Counted from the stretch's first letter, positions 51,696 to 61,362 are shown. The stretch is 64,000 nucleotides of DNA from Sorangium sp025924095 (GCF_051521505.1 NZ_CP150356.1:4154001-4218000); one strand, 5' to 3'. Numbers and translations: made by a program. The notes: generated from the sequence alone by a model not told the origin.

Positions 51696-52478
51696 GCGGG
51701 GGCCGCGTTGGACCGCGTCTTCTGGGACATGGTCGCTCTCCGATGCTTCTGCGGCCAGTTCCCAGTCTCAACTTGGGCACTTTTCTCGTGAAATCCGCGG
51801 CCAGTGTTACATCAACGAGGATCGGCCTGCGGTGGTGTGCGATCGTGCGCTGTGGTGGCTTGCCATTGGAAATAATGGTCCGCGGCGCGGAACGAAGCCG
51901 CGCGCGCCCGCGGGCTGTGGCATCGACGCGCATCGAAAGGGACCGGCTCCGGGTCACCTGGCACTGGCGGGCGCGGCCACGCTCCACGGAGGGCGCTGGG
52001 TCGATGCTGCTGTGCGCGGCAGCGCTGGGACCTGGGACGTCAGCTACGCCGCGCCTGGAGCGATACCTTTGCGCCCATAGGGTGCTATTTTTCGTGTAAA
52101 ATCAGCAAGTTGCGCGCTAACAATGACGTCCGGCACGATCACGCTTTGGCGAAGGAGGCATTGCCACAACCCGCCGGCGACGGCCGTTTCCGGTTCCTCG
52201 ACGCAGCGTAGAGCCCCCTCTGGACCGCCGCTGCCGTACGTCGGAAAGGCCGGGGCCGGCTGTGTTCGCCGGGCGGCTCGGCACCACTGGGCACGTCCGG
52301 CGCTGACGCTCTCGGGCAGCGCATCGCCTGCCGCAACGGAGTCTCCTCTCGCGCGCTCGGTGTCTACCTGCCGGTCGGCACGGGAGAACGGCCCGCCATC
52401 ATGTGACGCGTCGACGCATAGCGCCCTCGTCCGGGGGCGAAATTTCCACGGCTATGCTAGCGTGTCCGCCAAAGACCG
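51696..52478. other. Long intergenic region, no gene seen
   Basis: About 780 bases between the vgrG and phosphoesterase operons. Composition is mixed, with several AT-rich islands (for example around 51850 and 52085). Open frames (51743-52099 and 52123-52587) are Arg/Ser/Cys-rich without homologous-looking motifs. TATGCT at about 52453-52458, 20 bases before the phosphoesterase start, could be a -10 element. I see no clear -35 partner. Confidence 0.45.
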
Positions 52479-53918
52479 ATGGCACGGCGACAAGTTTTCA
52501 TCATCTCTGACCTGCACCTCGGCGGCGCGTATCCCAGCGTCGAGCATCCGAGGGGCTTCCGGATCCTCACCCGAACCGATGTGCTGACGGCCTTCGTAGA
52601 GCAGGTACTCGCAAGGAGCGAGCCGACCGAGCTCGTCATCAACGGAGACTTCGTCGACTTCCTCGCCGAGGAGGATCGCCCCGGCCGCTGGGTGCCATTT
52701 GTCTCGGACCCGGAGGAAGCCACGCGCCGCCTCGACCGAATCGTGGAGCGCGACGCACCCTTCTTCCGCGCCTTGCGCGATCTCGTGCACAAGGGTCACC
52801 GCCTCACGGTGCTTCTCGGCAACCACGACATCGAGCTTTCGCTCCCGCTCGTCCGGCGCAGGCTCAAGGAGCACATCGGCGCCCTTGATGCAAGCACGTT
52901 CTCGTTCGTCTACGACGGGGAGGCATACGTCATCGGCGACGCATTGATCGAGCACGGCAACCGATACGACGGCTTCAACATCGTCGATCATGACAAGCTC
53001 CGGCAACTGCGCTCGGTCCAGTCGCGTCTCCTCTGGCCGGACAACGGGATCGCCTTCAAACCGCCTGCGGGCAGTCGGCTTGTCACGAACATCATGAACG
53101 AGATCAAGGGCGACTATCCGTTCGTCGATCTGCTCAAGCCGGAGACCGAAGCGACTATACCTATCTTGCTCGCCATCGACCCGGGCCTTCGCAGGCACTT
53201 TGTTGCAGTGCTGCGACTCCATCGCGAAGCGAACAAGCATGCTCCAGTTGCACCCGGTCGACCGAGGTACGCGAGCGACATGGCCGCGAGCACCGTCCCG
53301 ATCGACGCGGTGGAGAACGCGAATGGCGCTCCCTCGGACGAGGATCTCCTCGTGAGCACGCTCGCGGACGTGATGGGACCGGAGGACGCGAGAAGCTTCG
53401 TCGATACCCTGGAGAACGATCCAGAGAGGATCGCGACCAGTAGCGACATCGCGGGAGGCGGGAAGTCGACGGCGCTGTCGCTCGTGCGGCTCGCCGGGAT
53501 GAAGAGTGAGTCGCTTGAGAGGCGACTTCCTGTGCTGCTCACGGCGGTTCGGACACTGCAAAACGACAAGACGTTCGAGGAGGACAGCGAAACGGACAGA
53601 GCCTTCCTTGACGCTGCGACACGGCTGGCGAGCGTCGGCTTCCGCTGGATCATCTTCGGGCACACGCACCTAGCGAAGAAGGTCTCTCTCGGAGATGCGA
53701 CGTACCTGAACACCGGGACGTGGGCGGATCTCATCCGCTTCCCCAAAGAGATCCTGTCGGGTTCCACGGAGCAGGCGATGGCTGGACTCCGTACGTTCGT
53801 CCATGACCTGAGGACGGATGGATATAAAAAGTGGATCAAGTTCGCCCCGACGTATGTTCGGCTCGACGTGGACGATGATACTGTGAAGCATGCGGAACTG
53901 ATTCGTTACACCAGCTAA
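52479..53918 (+). CDS. Calcineurin-like metallophosphoesterase, first gene of candidate defence operon
   Basis: 479 aa. Metal-binding motifs in order: ISDLHLGG (D11, H13), NGDFVD (N55-D60), GNHD (114-117) and GHTH (394-397), all intact for a two-metal phosphodiesterase or phosphatase. A His that opens the second block (ALIEHGNRYDGF) is also present. Between about 190 and 380 is a large insertion without motifs (ESATIPILLAIDPGL-like and DVMGPEDARSFVDTLENDPE), longer than in housekeeping members. No signal peptide. Substrate could be nucleotide, nucleic acid or protein phosphate. Its stop lies 12 bases before the protease-NTPase start. Codon GC bias is lower than in the vgrG genes. Confidence 0.88.
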   Translation: MARRQVFIISDLHLGGAYPSVEHPRGFRILTRTDVLTAFVEQVLARSEPTELVINGDFVDFLAEEDRPGRWVPFVSDPEEATRRLDRIVERDAPFFRALRDLVHKGHRLTVLLGNHDIELSLPLVRRRLKEHIGALDASTFSFVYDGEAYVIGDALIEHGNRYDGFNIVDHDKLRQLRSVQSRLLWPDNGIAFKPPAGSRLVTNIMNEIKGDYPFVDLLKPETEATIPILLAIDPGLRRHFVAVLRLHREANKHAPVAPGRPRYASDMAASTVPIDAVENANGAPSDEDLLVSTLADVMGPEDARSFVDTLENDPERIATSSDIAGGGKSTALSLVRLAGMKSESLERRLPVLLTAVRTLQNDKTFEEDSETDRAFLDAATRLASVGFRWIIFGHTHLAKKVSLGDATYLNTGTWADLIRFPKEILSGSTEQAMAGLRTFVHDLRTDGYKKWIKFAPTYVRLDVDDDTVKHAELIRYTS

Positions 53919-53930
53919 GGCGGAGTGGAG

Positions 53931-55637
53931 ATGGACCAGGGAGCGCGAAGCGCCATCGCTCGCATCACCGCGAGGAAGGGAGGAGCCGGATTGTCGCGGG
54001 GCGCAGGCAGTCTCTGCGATCCGGCGCTCGTCTTGACGGCCCTTCACGTAGTGGCCGATCGAAAGGTCGACCCCGTGCGCTTCTACAGCGACATCCGAGT
54101 CTGCTTCCCCACGTTCGAGACGACCGCGGAGGTCGTCGACGGCGCATGGGACAAGGATCTCGACTTTGTTGTCCTCCGCCTGAAAGAGCCATGCCCCGAG
54201 TCGATCCGGCCGCTTCAGCTCCGCAGACTTGCGGACAGGGATTCGCCGTCGTTCGAGTCTTTTGGATTTCCGGGGGCCAATCCGGAGGGGCTCGCCGTCA
54301 CGGGGAAGATCATCATGGCGCGCAGTGAGCATGAAAACGTGCCAGCCATCCAGCTTTACTGCGAGCAGGCCGGCGCTGGGATCGGCATGCAGGTCGAGGG
54401 ACTCTCGGGTGCGCCTTGTCTCGTAGGCAGAGCGCTGGTCGGTGTTCTGCGCCGGAGCCTCTCGCGAGAGCAGGACGCCGGAGAGCTAGTCAGCGTCGGC
54501 GGCACGCTGTACGCCTCCTCGATCAGCGATATCCTGGAGCGCACGGCGTCGCTTTTGCCCGAGCCAATGCCGGTCATCGAGGCGGACGAGCCGACGCACG
54601 CGGCCGTTCTGCCATACGAGCCGTACCTGCGAAGCATCCCGCCGAACAGCCAGAACTGGCCCTCGTGGAAGGACATTGAGCATGAGGCCCTCTGGATCGA
54701 CGAAGCGAGCGTCGGGAAGTGCGAGCAGAGCATGCTCTATGGCCGGCTAGCAGTTATCGTCGGACCGCCAGGATGCGGAAAGACGACGGTCGCCCGCCTG
54801 CTGGCGTACCGGCGATCGAGCACACATTTCGCAGTTCATTGGGACTTTGACAATTACGGGTCTGCCTTGCCTGAAGTCCCAGCCCACTACCTTGCGACGG
54901 TTCGTAAGCTGGCGTCCATCAACCAAAAGACACCCCTGCTGGTCCTCGAAAACATCCATCTTGCGCCGCGGCTCGTGCGTGAGCTGCTTGGGCTCTGTGA
55001 ACAGCCTATGCTGCTCGCCACTGCCGTGCTCACATCGCGCGTCAGCCCAGACCGGCTGACAGAGCTCTCCCAGGTCCGCAGCCTCCTGCCGCGACTTGCT
55101 TCCGCGACTGTGGATCTTACCACGGGCATGAACCATCGAGGTCAGGCGATCTTGACCTGGTGGTTCGAACGCCGCGGCGTGTCGCAGCAGGAACGACGGC
55201 GTATTCTCGCCTCAGCGCCCTGGGGAGACTTCGCTCGCGATCTCTGGGTGCTACGCCTCGCCCTCGATGCCTATGACTGGTCCGGGCACGTCCTTCCTGC
55301 TTGGGCCGTCCATGGCGAGCTTGAGAAGAGGCTCTCGCCGCTGATCGAACGCGTTCCAGGCGTGGACGACCTCCTTTACGTGATCGCTGCTATTGGGAAG
55401 CACGATCTGGAGACTGATCTCAAAGCAGCCGCCGCGATGCTTGATCGCCCACAGAATAGCATCCTCGACTTGGCCCGAGAAGCAGCCCGCGACGGTATCT
55501 TGTCCCTAGACGAACGGCGCGGCACCACGCGCTACTGGCACTCCTCGTTGGCTCGCCTCTACTGGGAGACATTCTCGTTGTCCCGCGACACGTGGGCGCA
55601 GGATGCACGCCGCCACATCTTGACGGGCAGGCCATGA
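53931..55637 (+). CDS. Trypsin-like protease fused to P-loop (STAND-like) NTPase
   Basis: 568 aa from ATG 53931 (GGAG upstream). Residues 1-200 form a trypsin-like domain: VLTALHVV with His39, DKDLDFVVLRL with Asp76, GFPG, and VEGLSGAPCLVGRALVGVL with Ser159 in GLSGAP. The triad appears complete. Residues about 235-440 form an NTPase with Walker A GPPGCGKTT (278-286) and Walker B PLLVLENIH (335-343), then helical sequence typical of STAND/AAA lids. The rest (about 440-568) looks like a winged-helix region rather than a long repeat sensor. Protease-STAND fusions occur among anti-phage and programmed-death proteins. The start of the next gene overlaps its stop (ATGA). Confidence 0.82.
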   Translation: MDQGARSAIARITARKGGAGLSRGAGSLCDPALVLTALHVVADRKVDPVRFYSDIRVCFPTFETTAEVVDGAWDKDLDFVVLRLKEPCPESIRPLQLRRLADRDSPSFESFGFPGANPEGLAVTGKIIMARSEHENVPAIQLYCEQAGAGIGMQVEGLSGAPCLVGRALVGVLRRSLSREQDAGELVSVGGTLYASSISDILERTASLLPEPMPVIEADEPTHAAVLPYEPYLRSIPPNSQNWPSWKDIEHEALWIDEASVGKCEQSMLYGRLAVIVGPPGCGKTTVARLLAYRRSSTHFAVHWDFDNYGSALPEVPAHYLATVRKLASINQKTPLLVLENIHLAPRLVRELLGLCEQPMLLATAVLTSRVSPDRLTELSQVRSLLPRLASATVDLTTGMNHRGQAILTWWFERRGVSQQERRRILASAPWGDFARDLWVLRLALDAYDWSGHVLPAWAVHGELEKRLSPLIERVPGVDDLLYVIAAIGKHDLETDLKAAAAMLDRPQNSILDLAREAARDGILSLDERRGTTRYWHSSLARLYWETFSLSRDTWAQDARRHILTGRP

Positions 55638-58078
55638 GCTCCCCGCGCGAAAACCTGGGCCAGGTTGTGGCCGGGGGGCCAGCGGCGTGGACCCAGCGGA
55701 ATCGCCAAGAGCTGGCCAAGGCGCTAGAGGAGTCGGGGCAAGAGGCAGCCATTCACCTCCGGTCGTTCTGCGAGCAGGTCGAAACGTGGCTCCATGAGCG
55801 AGACAACGATCGCGATAGCGACGATTTCGGCGCTCGGCGTGGCTGGATCGAGCGCGTGGCGGATCCATTTCTCAGCGGCATGACGGCTGAACGGCTGGAT
55901 GTGATCGTCAAGCAATTGACTTTTCTGGACGCAAAGATCGACCTGCTCCGGACGCTCCTCCACCGTCCGACCCAGTACAAGCTTCTTCCCGCGATCCTCA
56001 GTACCGGCGAGCAACTGGCATCGGCAGCACCGAGGCAGCCCCCTCTGGAAGGCGACACCGAAACGCCATGGCTTGGCCAGCTGCGTCTACTCGTGACGCT
56101 CACGGGCCTTGCCGGAAGGACCGCTTCGAATGCGCTGGAGCTCACATCACTACTTGCTCCAATGCCTGCGTGGCTCTTGAAGGGCCTCTTCAGCTCGCTG
56201 GGCAGTCTTGATCTGTTCGAAGCATACGAGTTCGATTTAGCTATCGCCTTGGCGCACCTGGACGTGAGCGTCGCGTCTGCCATTTCTGCTGACGCATGGA
56301 TGGAGTCCCCACACACGCGGCTCGCTGAAGTGATCCAGGTGCTCGCAGAGTTGCTTGCAGGTCCCCCGCGGAACATCCCTTCACACAGGATCGCCGGGAA
56401 ACTGCCGCCCAAAGAGCGGATAGAAGAGTTCCTCGCCGCGTTCCGCGCTTGCCTTCATACGCGCGATCTCGACCGTGCACATCGCCTCTGGAGCTTGATC
56501 GAGAGCGCTCAAAGGTACACCGAAGAGATGTGCTCCCTGTTTACCGCTTATCTGAACGCGCGACCGAGCAACCACGAATTGGTCCTTGATCTATTGTCGT
56601 CTCACGGGGATCCACCTCACCATTCGGTGGCGCACTGGAAACTTCCGACCGTATCCATGTCGATGTTTGGCTCGATGCGTACGAGCTCGATTCACACCCC
56701 ACTCGGTGATAAACACCAATTCGACCCTCCGGATTTCGATCCAGCCTGCGTGTTGCGAGGGCTGGATCGTGAAGCGGCGGCATATCTGGTGCTCGCCCAG
56801 CCTAGCCCGGAGTTTGCGCTTGACTATCTTCGCCGCTTTCGACTCGCCGAGAACCCGTGCATCGACGACGTTCTGCGATCCGTGCTTGCGCATCCCTCGT
56901 TCCTGGCTCGGCTTCGATCTGCCTCCGGCACGATGGCGGTCGCCGTGCTCACGGGGATCGAGGAGCTTCACCTCACTGATAACGACGAAGGACGGCGACT
57001 CGCGACGAGCCTGCTGCATGTCCTACTCCCGCGGATCCCGTCGCAGTACCTCAAGAATGAGAGCATTTCTTGGTTAACAGAAGTCCTGGAAAAATCAGAT
57101 ATCTATGAGGCGGAGATCGTCCGACGCTTGACCGGAGCGCGAAGCGCGGATGAGATCCACCATCTTATAAGTACTGGCTCGGCGCGAAACGAGACCATCG
57201 CTCGTATCCTCGATAGCATCGACGTCACGCCACTCCGCCCTCCCGAGGGCAACGCGGAGGACGCGCTCGAAGCATGGGCGACGAGCATGGTGCACCTCTG
57301 CAGCGAGGCGCCGGCTCTGGTCCGACGGATCGTCGCCGATCTGCCGCTGGAGGTCGCCGCCCGGTTGGTTCGCTCCTACAAGCACTTCGGGCTCGGCGAG
57401 CAGGAGGACGTTCGGTGGATCGCAGAGCGTCTCGCTTTCAAGGTCCTCGTGATTGAACGCTGGGCGGAGCTGGACAGCGGGGCGACGATCGAGTACCTCC
57501 GCACCAACGTACAGCGTGATTTCTGGTTGTGGGCGTGGTGTGGGCTGAGGGCAGCCGATTCCCTGATCGCCGTCGTGTCGAAGGCCGGCGATGCCTGGCT
57601 CGATATGCTCGCGCGAACTGAGCCGGAGCTTGTTGACGTGTATCTCGCCGCGCTACTGCGGCTGATGAAATCATCGGATGATCTATCCACGGGACTGTTG
57701 GATCTCTCACATGCGATAGCTTATACGTCCTCGTGGCTGGAGCGGCGCGGCCGTATGGCTGGGGAGGCCTTATGGGACAGGCTGAACAGGCGCATTGACG
57801 AGCCGGAGTCGGCAGATAGCGCCGAAGCGAGTGGGAGAGCCGACGAGATCGCAACGATCGGCTCCGCAGCGCTCCCGGGCCCGCCGGAGTGCCTTCGTGC
57901 GCTGCGCGAGCACGCAGTGCACGCGCTTCAGCAATGGTACGCGCGCCCTGCCCCCGTCAAGCTCACCAGACCCGTGCAGAAGTTTCGCGAGCTGCTTCGC
58001 CACGAGGCACCAGATCTCCACGCCGAATTGCTACGGCAGACGATGTCCGCTGGTTCTCCCTCAGGAGAGGAGATGTAG
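55634..58078 (+). CDS. 814-aa unknown helical protein, third gene of candidate defence operon
   Basis: ATG 55634 overlaps the upstream stop as ATGA, so the two proteins are probably made in fixed ratio. Entirely soluble and predicted alpha-helical, with Leu-rich stretches such as LGQLRLLVTLTGLAGRTASN and LLHVLLPRIPSQYLKNESIS that could be solenoid repeats. Charged helices occur near 90-130 (LDVIVKQLTFLDAKIDLLRT). No enzyme motif is visible. The NTPase partner lacks a C-terminal sensor solenoid, so this protein may provide it in trans; that is inference. Codon use matches its two operon partners. Confidence 0.7.
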   Translation: MSSPRENLGQVVAGGPAAWTQRNRQELAKALEESGQEAAIHLRSFCEQVETWLHERDNDRDSDDFGARRGWIERVADPFLSGMTAERLDVIVKQLTFLDAKIDLLRTLLHRPTQYKLLPAILSTGEQLASAAPRQPPLEGDTETPWLGQLRLLVTLTGLAGRTASNALELTSLLAPMPAWLLKGLFSSLGSLDLFEAYEFDLAIALAHLDVSVASAISADAWMESPHTRLAEVIQVLAELLAGPPRNIPSHRIAGKLPPKERIEEFLAAFRACLHTRDLDRAHRLWSLIESAQRYTEEMCSLFTAYLNARPSNHELVLDLLSSHGDPPHHSVAHWKLPTVSMSMFGSMRTSSIHTPLGDKHQFDPPDFDPACVLRGLDREAAAYLVLAQPSPEFALDYLRRFRLAENPCIDDVLRSVLAHPSFLARLRSASGTMAVAVLTGIEELHLTDNDEGRRLATSLLHVLLPRIPSQYLKNESISWLTEVLEKSDIYEAEIVRRLTGARSADEIHHLISTGSARNETIARILDSIDVTPLRPPEGNAEDALEAWATSMVHLCSEAPALVRRIVADLPLEVAARLVRSYKHFGLGEQEDVRWIAERLAFKVLVIERWAELDSGATIEYLRTNVQRDFWLWAWCGLRAADSLIAVVSKAGDAWLDMLARTEPELVDVYLAALLRLMKSSDDLSTGLLDLSHAIAYTSSWLERRGRMAGEALWDRLNRRIDEPESADSAEASGRADEIATIGSAALPGPPECLRALREHAVHALQQWYARPAPVKLTRPVQKFRELLRHEAPDLHAELLRQTMSAGSPSGEEM

Positions 58079-58160
58079 ATCCAAGCCGACTTCGCCGGCC
58101 CGCCTGCCAAGCTCCTCGGCGCCGTCTCAGGCGATCGGTCGAGAACGCTCGATTCAGGCA

Positions 58161-58410
58161 TTTAACACAGCTTCCGTCACGACAACCGCACGCGAAACCT
58201 CATCCACGGCATCACCCTCCTGGTCGCGGGCGTCATCGCCCTCGTCGTCATGTCCGCTCGCCGGAGTTCGCCCACGGCCAGCAGCTCGGCGAGGGGATGG
58301 TACGCACGGGCACCGTCGGCATCCAGAACGACACCGAGCGCAAGCTCTTCTGGAGCCTGGTCTGCACGTGCGGCTGCCCGCGCGAGACTGTTTCCGAACT
58401 GGCTAGATGA
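58161..58410 (+). pseudogene. Broken CcmH-like fragment
   Basis: A membrane helix (LIHGITLLVAGVIALVVMSA, about 58205-58260) is followed, after a frameshift near 58260, by EFAHGQQLGEGMVRTGTVGI + QNDTERKLFWSLVCTCGCPR and a stop at 58408-58410. The LFWSLVCTCGCPRET part recalls the haem-handling CxxC region of CcmH-type cytochrome c maturation proteins. It is too short and shifted to be functional. Identification is tentative. Confidence 0.35.
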
Positions 58411-58442
58411 TGGTTCTGGGCCTTTTTTCGCTCGCGCTGCTT

Positions 58443-58978
58443 GATGGCCATCCGGGGCCCGGAAGCCCCGCCGGAGGCTCCGTTCGCCCATCGCCCGCAG
58501 GGGACGGTTGCCGGAGCGCGGAGGGCGGGTCAAGGGCGGTGTAGCCGTCCCGCTCCCGGCGCGGGCACCCTTGACGCGCCTGAGCACTCCGGCAGCCTCG
58601 GTCGCGAGGTGGGCCGACCATCACGGCCGTGACCGGGAGCGCTCACCCTCGCGATGGGCAGCAACCAGCCTGCGCAATCGAGCAGGAACCATCGTGAGCG
58701 TCAACACCGCACCGTCGTCGAGGCCGCAACGCCACAGGACGGCCGGCGCGTCCGAACGCCTGGGTCGTCACCACGGCGCCACGAGGCGACGTGACGCTGG
58801 ATGGTTGTTACCGAGCCGGCTGGCTGATGGCACCGCGCGCCGGCTGGCTGATGGCCATCTGGCGGCCGCTCGGCAGGGCGCTATCGGGTGATGGCCATCG
58901 CGTAGTCGCTGCCCCGGCGCCACGCGGCGCGATGAGCATCGTGCGGGCCACCGCCGGCGTGGCGAGGGGATGGCCATC
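58443..58978. repeat. GATGGCCATC palindromes and 17-bp direct repeat (transposon-end-like)
   Basis: The perfect palindrome GATGGCCATC occurs at 58443-58452, 58850-58859, 58890-58899 and 58969-58978, with a variant GATGAGCATC at 58931. GCCGGCTGGCTGATGGC is repeated at 58815-58831 and 58839-58855. They cluster just beyond the 3' end of the AAA ATPase gene, where a Tn7/Mu-like element would carry arrays of transposase-binding sites. The rest of 58411-59038 holds no gene. Confidence 0.6.
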
Positions 58979-59038
58979 GTGGGCCTGGCGCGATACGGCC
59001 CGCGAGGCCGACGCTCCTCGCGGGCCGCGCGCCGCCGT

Positions 59039-59860
59039 TCAGCCGAGCGCCGAGGAGAGCGTGAGCGTCTCCGCGACGCGGACAACCACGTCGCGGTCGA
59101 CCAGCTTCCGCTTCCGGCGCGCCGATTCCCGCAGCGCCGCCGAGGCGAGGCGGTCGATCTCGCGCAGCGAGCCCGACGCAAGCTCATGCAGCGCGGTGAG
59201 CGACTCGCGCGAGAAGATCTCGTGGTCGGCGCCGGCGCCCTTCAGCCGGAATGCCACGTACTCCGTCGTGTCCTCCACCGTCGCCGGCTCGATCATGAAG
59301 CGGTGATGGATGCGCGTGAGCAGCGAGCGGTGGGAGCGCAACGCCATTCGGCCCTCGAGCTCCGGAAGGCCAACAAGGACGATCGACAAGAGAGCGCGGC
59401 TGTCCCACTCGTGGTTCAAGAGGATATGCAGATGCGCCATCATGTCCGGGTGCAGCAGATGGGCCTCGTCGAGCAGAAACACCGGATGCACCTGATCTCT
59501 ACGCAGCTCGTGGACATGCCGCTCGACCGCGAGGAACAGGTTCGCCGCGCTCGAGGTCGGCTGCAGCCCGAGCGCGTGGCAGAGGTAGCGGTAGAAGTCG
59601 CGGCGCCCGAGCGTCGCATTGTGGCAGTAGGTCAGGCGAAATCCGGCCTCAGGCAGCCGATGTCGCAAGGCTCGTAGCACACACGTCTTCCCGACACCGG
59701 GCTCCCCCACGAGAAGCACGCTGGCACGCTCGTGGAGCGCCGCTTCGAGGTCGTCGACGAGCACCTGCTTCGAGGTGGGCAACCACAGCTCGGCATCTTC
59801 TTGCTCTTTGGAGAAGGCGGCTTTGCTAAGCCCGTAGTAGATAACATCAGAAGATCGCAT
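59039..59860 (-). CDS. AAA ATPase of transposon (TniB/ExeA-like)
   Basis: 273 aa from ATG 59860, which has GGAGG ten bases upstream and lies 14 bases inside the transposase gene's end. Contains Walker A LLVGEPGVGKTCVLRAL, Walker B VFLLDEAHLLHPDMM, sensor-like LVGLPELEGRM, and a C-terminal helical lid (LTALHELASGSLREIDRLAS). It begins SSDVIYYGLSKAAFSKEQED + AELWLPTSKQ (split), typical of transposon ATPases that select targets for a DDE recombinase. It should work with the transposase encoded immediately upstream. Confidence 0.88.
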   Translation of the reverse strand: MRSSDVIYYGLSKAAFSKEQEDAELWLPTSKQVLVDDLEAALHERASVLLVGEPGVGKTCVLRALRHRLPEAGFRLTYCHNATLGRRDFYRYLCHALGLQPTSSAANLFLAVERHVHELRRDQVHPVFLLDEAHLLHPDMMAHLHILLNHEWDSRALLSIVLVGLPELEGRMALRSHRSLLTRIHHRFMIEPATVEDTTEYVAFRLKGAGADHEIFSRESLTALHELASGSLREIDRLASAALRESARRKRKLVDRDVVVRVAETLTLSSALG

Positions 59861-61239
59861 CGAGGTCCTCCTCTCCGTCGACGGCGTCCGCGTCGTCCGC
59901 CGCAACTTGATCGCGCGCAGCCTTGTCGCGTAGCGCGCCGCCCGGGTCGAAGGCGACCGGCTTTCCCCTGGGCGACGCGCCGGTCCTCGTGACATGGCGC
60001 GGCGGCCGCTTCACGTGCGCGTTGTGCACCGGATCGACGAGACGAAGCGGGATCCGCTGCCCCTCGACCTCGACGATCGGGGCCAGAGGCTCGTCGAGCA
60101 GGCAATAGGCGACCGTCACGGTGCGGCCGGCGAGGTAGCCGTGATCCAACTCGAAGAGCTGCCCGCGGACGGAGACGGTCGTATCGCGGCGCACGCGCCG
60201 ACGCTGCCGGAGCGTGAGCGCTTCGCGCAAGCGGGCCTCGGAGAGGGCGTCGATCTCACGCTGTCCGGGCGCGTACACGAGCCCCGGCGCGCGCCCCATC
60301 AGACCGGCGTGCGGGGACGCGTGGTAGTGGACGTCGACGAAGGCCTGGATGCGAGAAGCGATGTCCTCCAGCGATGTGATCGAGCCCAGGTGGTCGAGCA
60401 CGTTCTCCCGTAGCGTCCTCCAGAATCTCTCCATCTTGCCGCGCGCCTGCGGATCGTAGGGGCGCGAGTGGAGCAGGGTGATCCCGAGCCGCGAGCAGAA
60501 GAGGCGCAAGGCATCACCACGGTAGGTTGCACCGTTGTCCAGGTAGAGCGCGGTCGGAATGCCGTAGAGCCGGAGGGCCCGGACGAGCAGCCGCAGCATG
60601 GTGTCTTCCTTCTCGTCACTCTCGGCCGAAACGACGAGGATGAAGCGCGAGGCGTCGTCGAGCAGGGCGTGAATCCGCACGGTGACCCGGCGCCCGTCGA
60701 GTTGAAGCGTCGGGCCGTGACAGACGTCGCCATGCCAGAGCGCGTCCGGGTGCTCGGCCTGCCACTTGAGCCGGGTCGTCGGCCCCTTGCCGTCGCGCTG
60801 CGCGATCTTGTCGAGTCCCTCTTGACGGTAGAGGCGACGCACGGTCGAGGCGCTGACCGTGGCGTCCAGGCGTCCATCGGCGCGAAGGGTGCGCAGGATG
60901 AGCGGCACCGAGGCCGCCGGGTGCTCGCGCCGGATGTCGCAAAGAAGCTGCCGGAGCCCGGGGTCGAGCTCCCGGCCACGACCGCGGTCGGAGCGGGCGC
61001 GAGGGCAGAGACCTTCGAGCCCCCGCTGACGGTAGGCGTAGAGCCAGCGCTCGAGGGTTGGCACCGCGAAAGAGCGCGTGCACGCGCTCCCCGGCGGGGC
61101 GCACGCGCTCCTTCGAGAGGGTGCGCAGCGCTTCGACGAGATCGCCATGCTCGAGATCGCGAGCACAGATCTGGCCGATGAGGCCATGGCGGAAGAGGGC
61201 GATTTCCTCCGCGTGATCTTTGGGTTTGAGGATGTCCAC
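59847..61239 (-). pseudogene. DDE (rve) transposase with frameshift near 61096
   Basis: The N-terminus (MDILKPKDHAEEIALFRHGL to ALRTLSKERVRP, from ATG 61239) and the rest (TRSFAVPTLERWLYAYRQRG onwards) are in different frames. A single extra C in the CCCC run (complement 61096-61099) explains the shift. Downstream parts are intact: HGDVCHGPTLQLDG (first Asp), LYLDNGATYRGDALRLF (second Asp), KMERFWRTLRENVLDHLG (Glu), and a Mu-C-like beta barrel (DTTVSVRGQLFELDHGYLAG). Either the element is dead, or the frames are joined by frameshifting or a sequencing error accounts for it. Confidence 0.85.
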
Positions 61240-61248
61240 GAACGGTCC

Positions 61249-61281
61249 TTTCCACGGGTGCGTGTCGACGACCCGTGGAAA
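61249..61281. repeat. 11-bp inverted repeat upstream of the transposase
   Basis: TTTCCACGGGT (61249-61259) and ACCCGTGGAAA (61271-61281) are perfect inverted arms with an 11-base loop, lying ten bases upstream of the transposase start. It could be a protein-binding operator or a terminator for the zinc-finger gene. Confidence 0.6.
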
Positions 61282-61362
61282 CCCAGTGCCAGAGCGCCCC
61301 GCCGCCGTGCCCGATCTTGGATGGTGGAGTCGCCGGAGCTCGCGTTTCGCGGAGCATGGGCA

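Noticed and set aside
51743..52587. Two + strand frames of 118 and 154 codons in the gap before the phosphoesterase
   Set aside because: Codon third positions and composition do not look coding and no motif is present.
58177..59187. Several short frames on both strands between the defence operon and the transposon
   Set aside because: All are Arg/Ser/Ala-rich and mutually overlapping; only the CcmH-like scrap and the repeat array carry signal.
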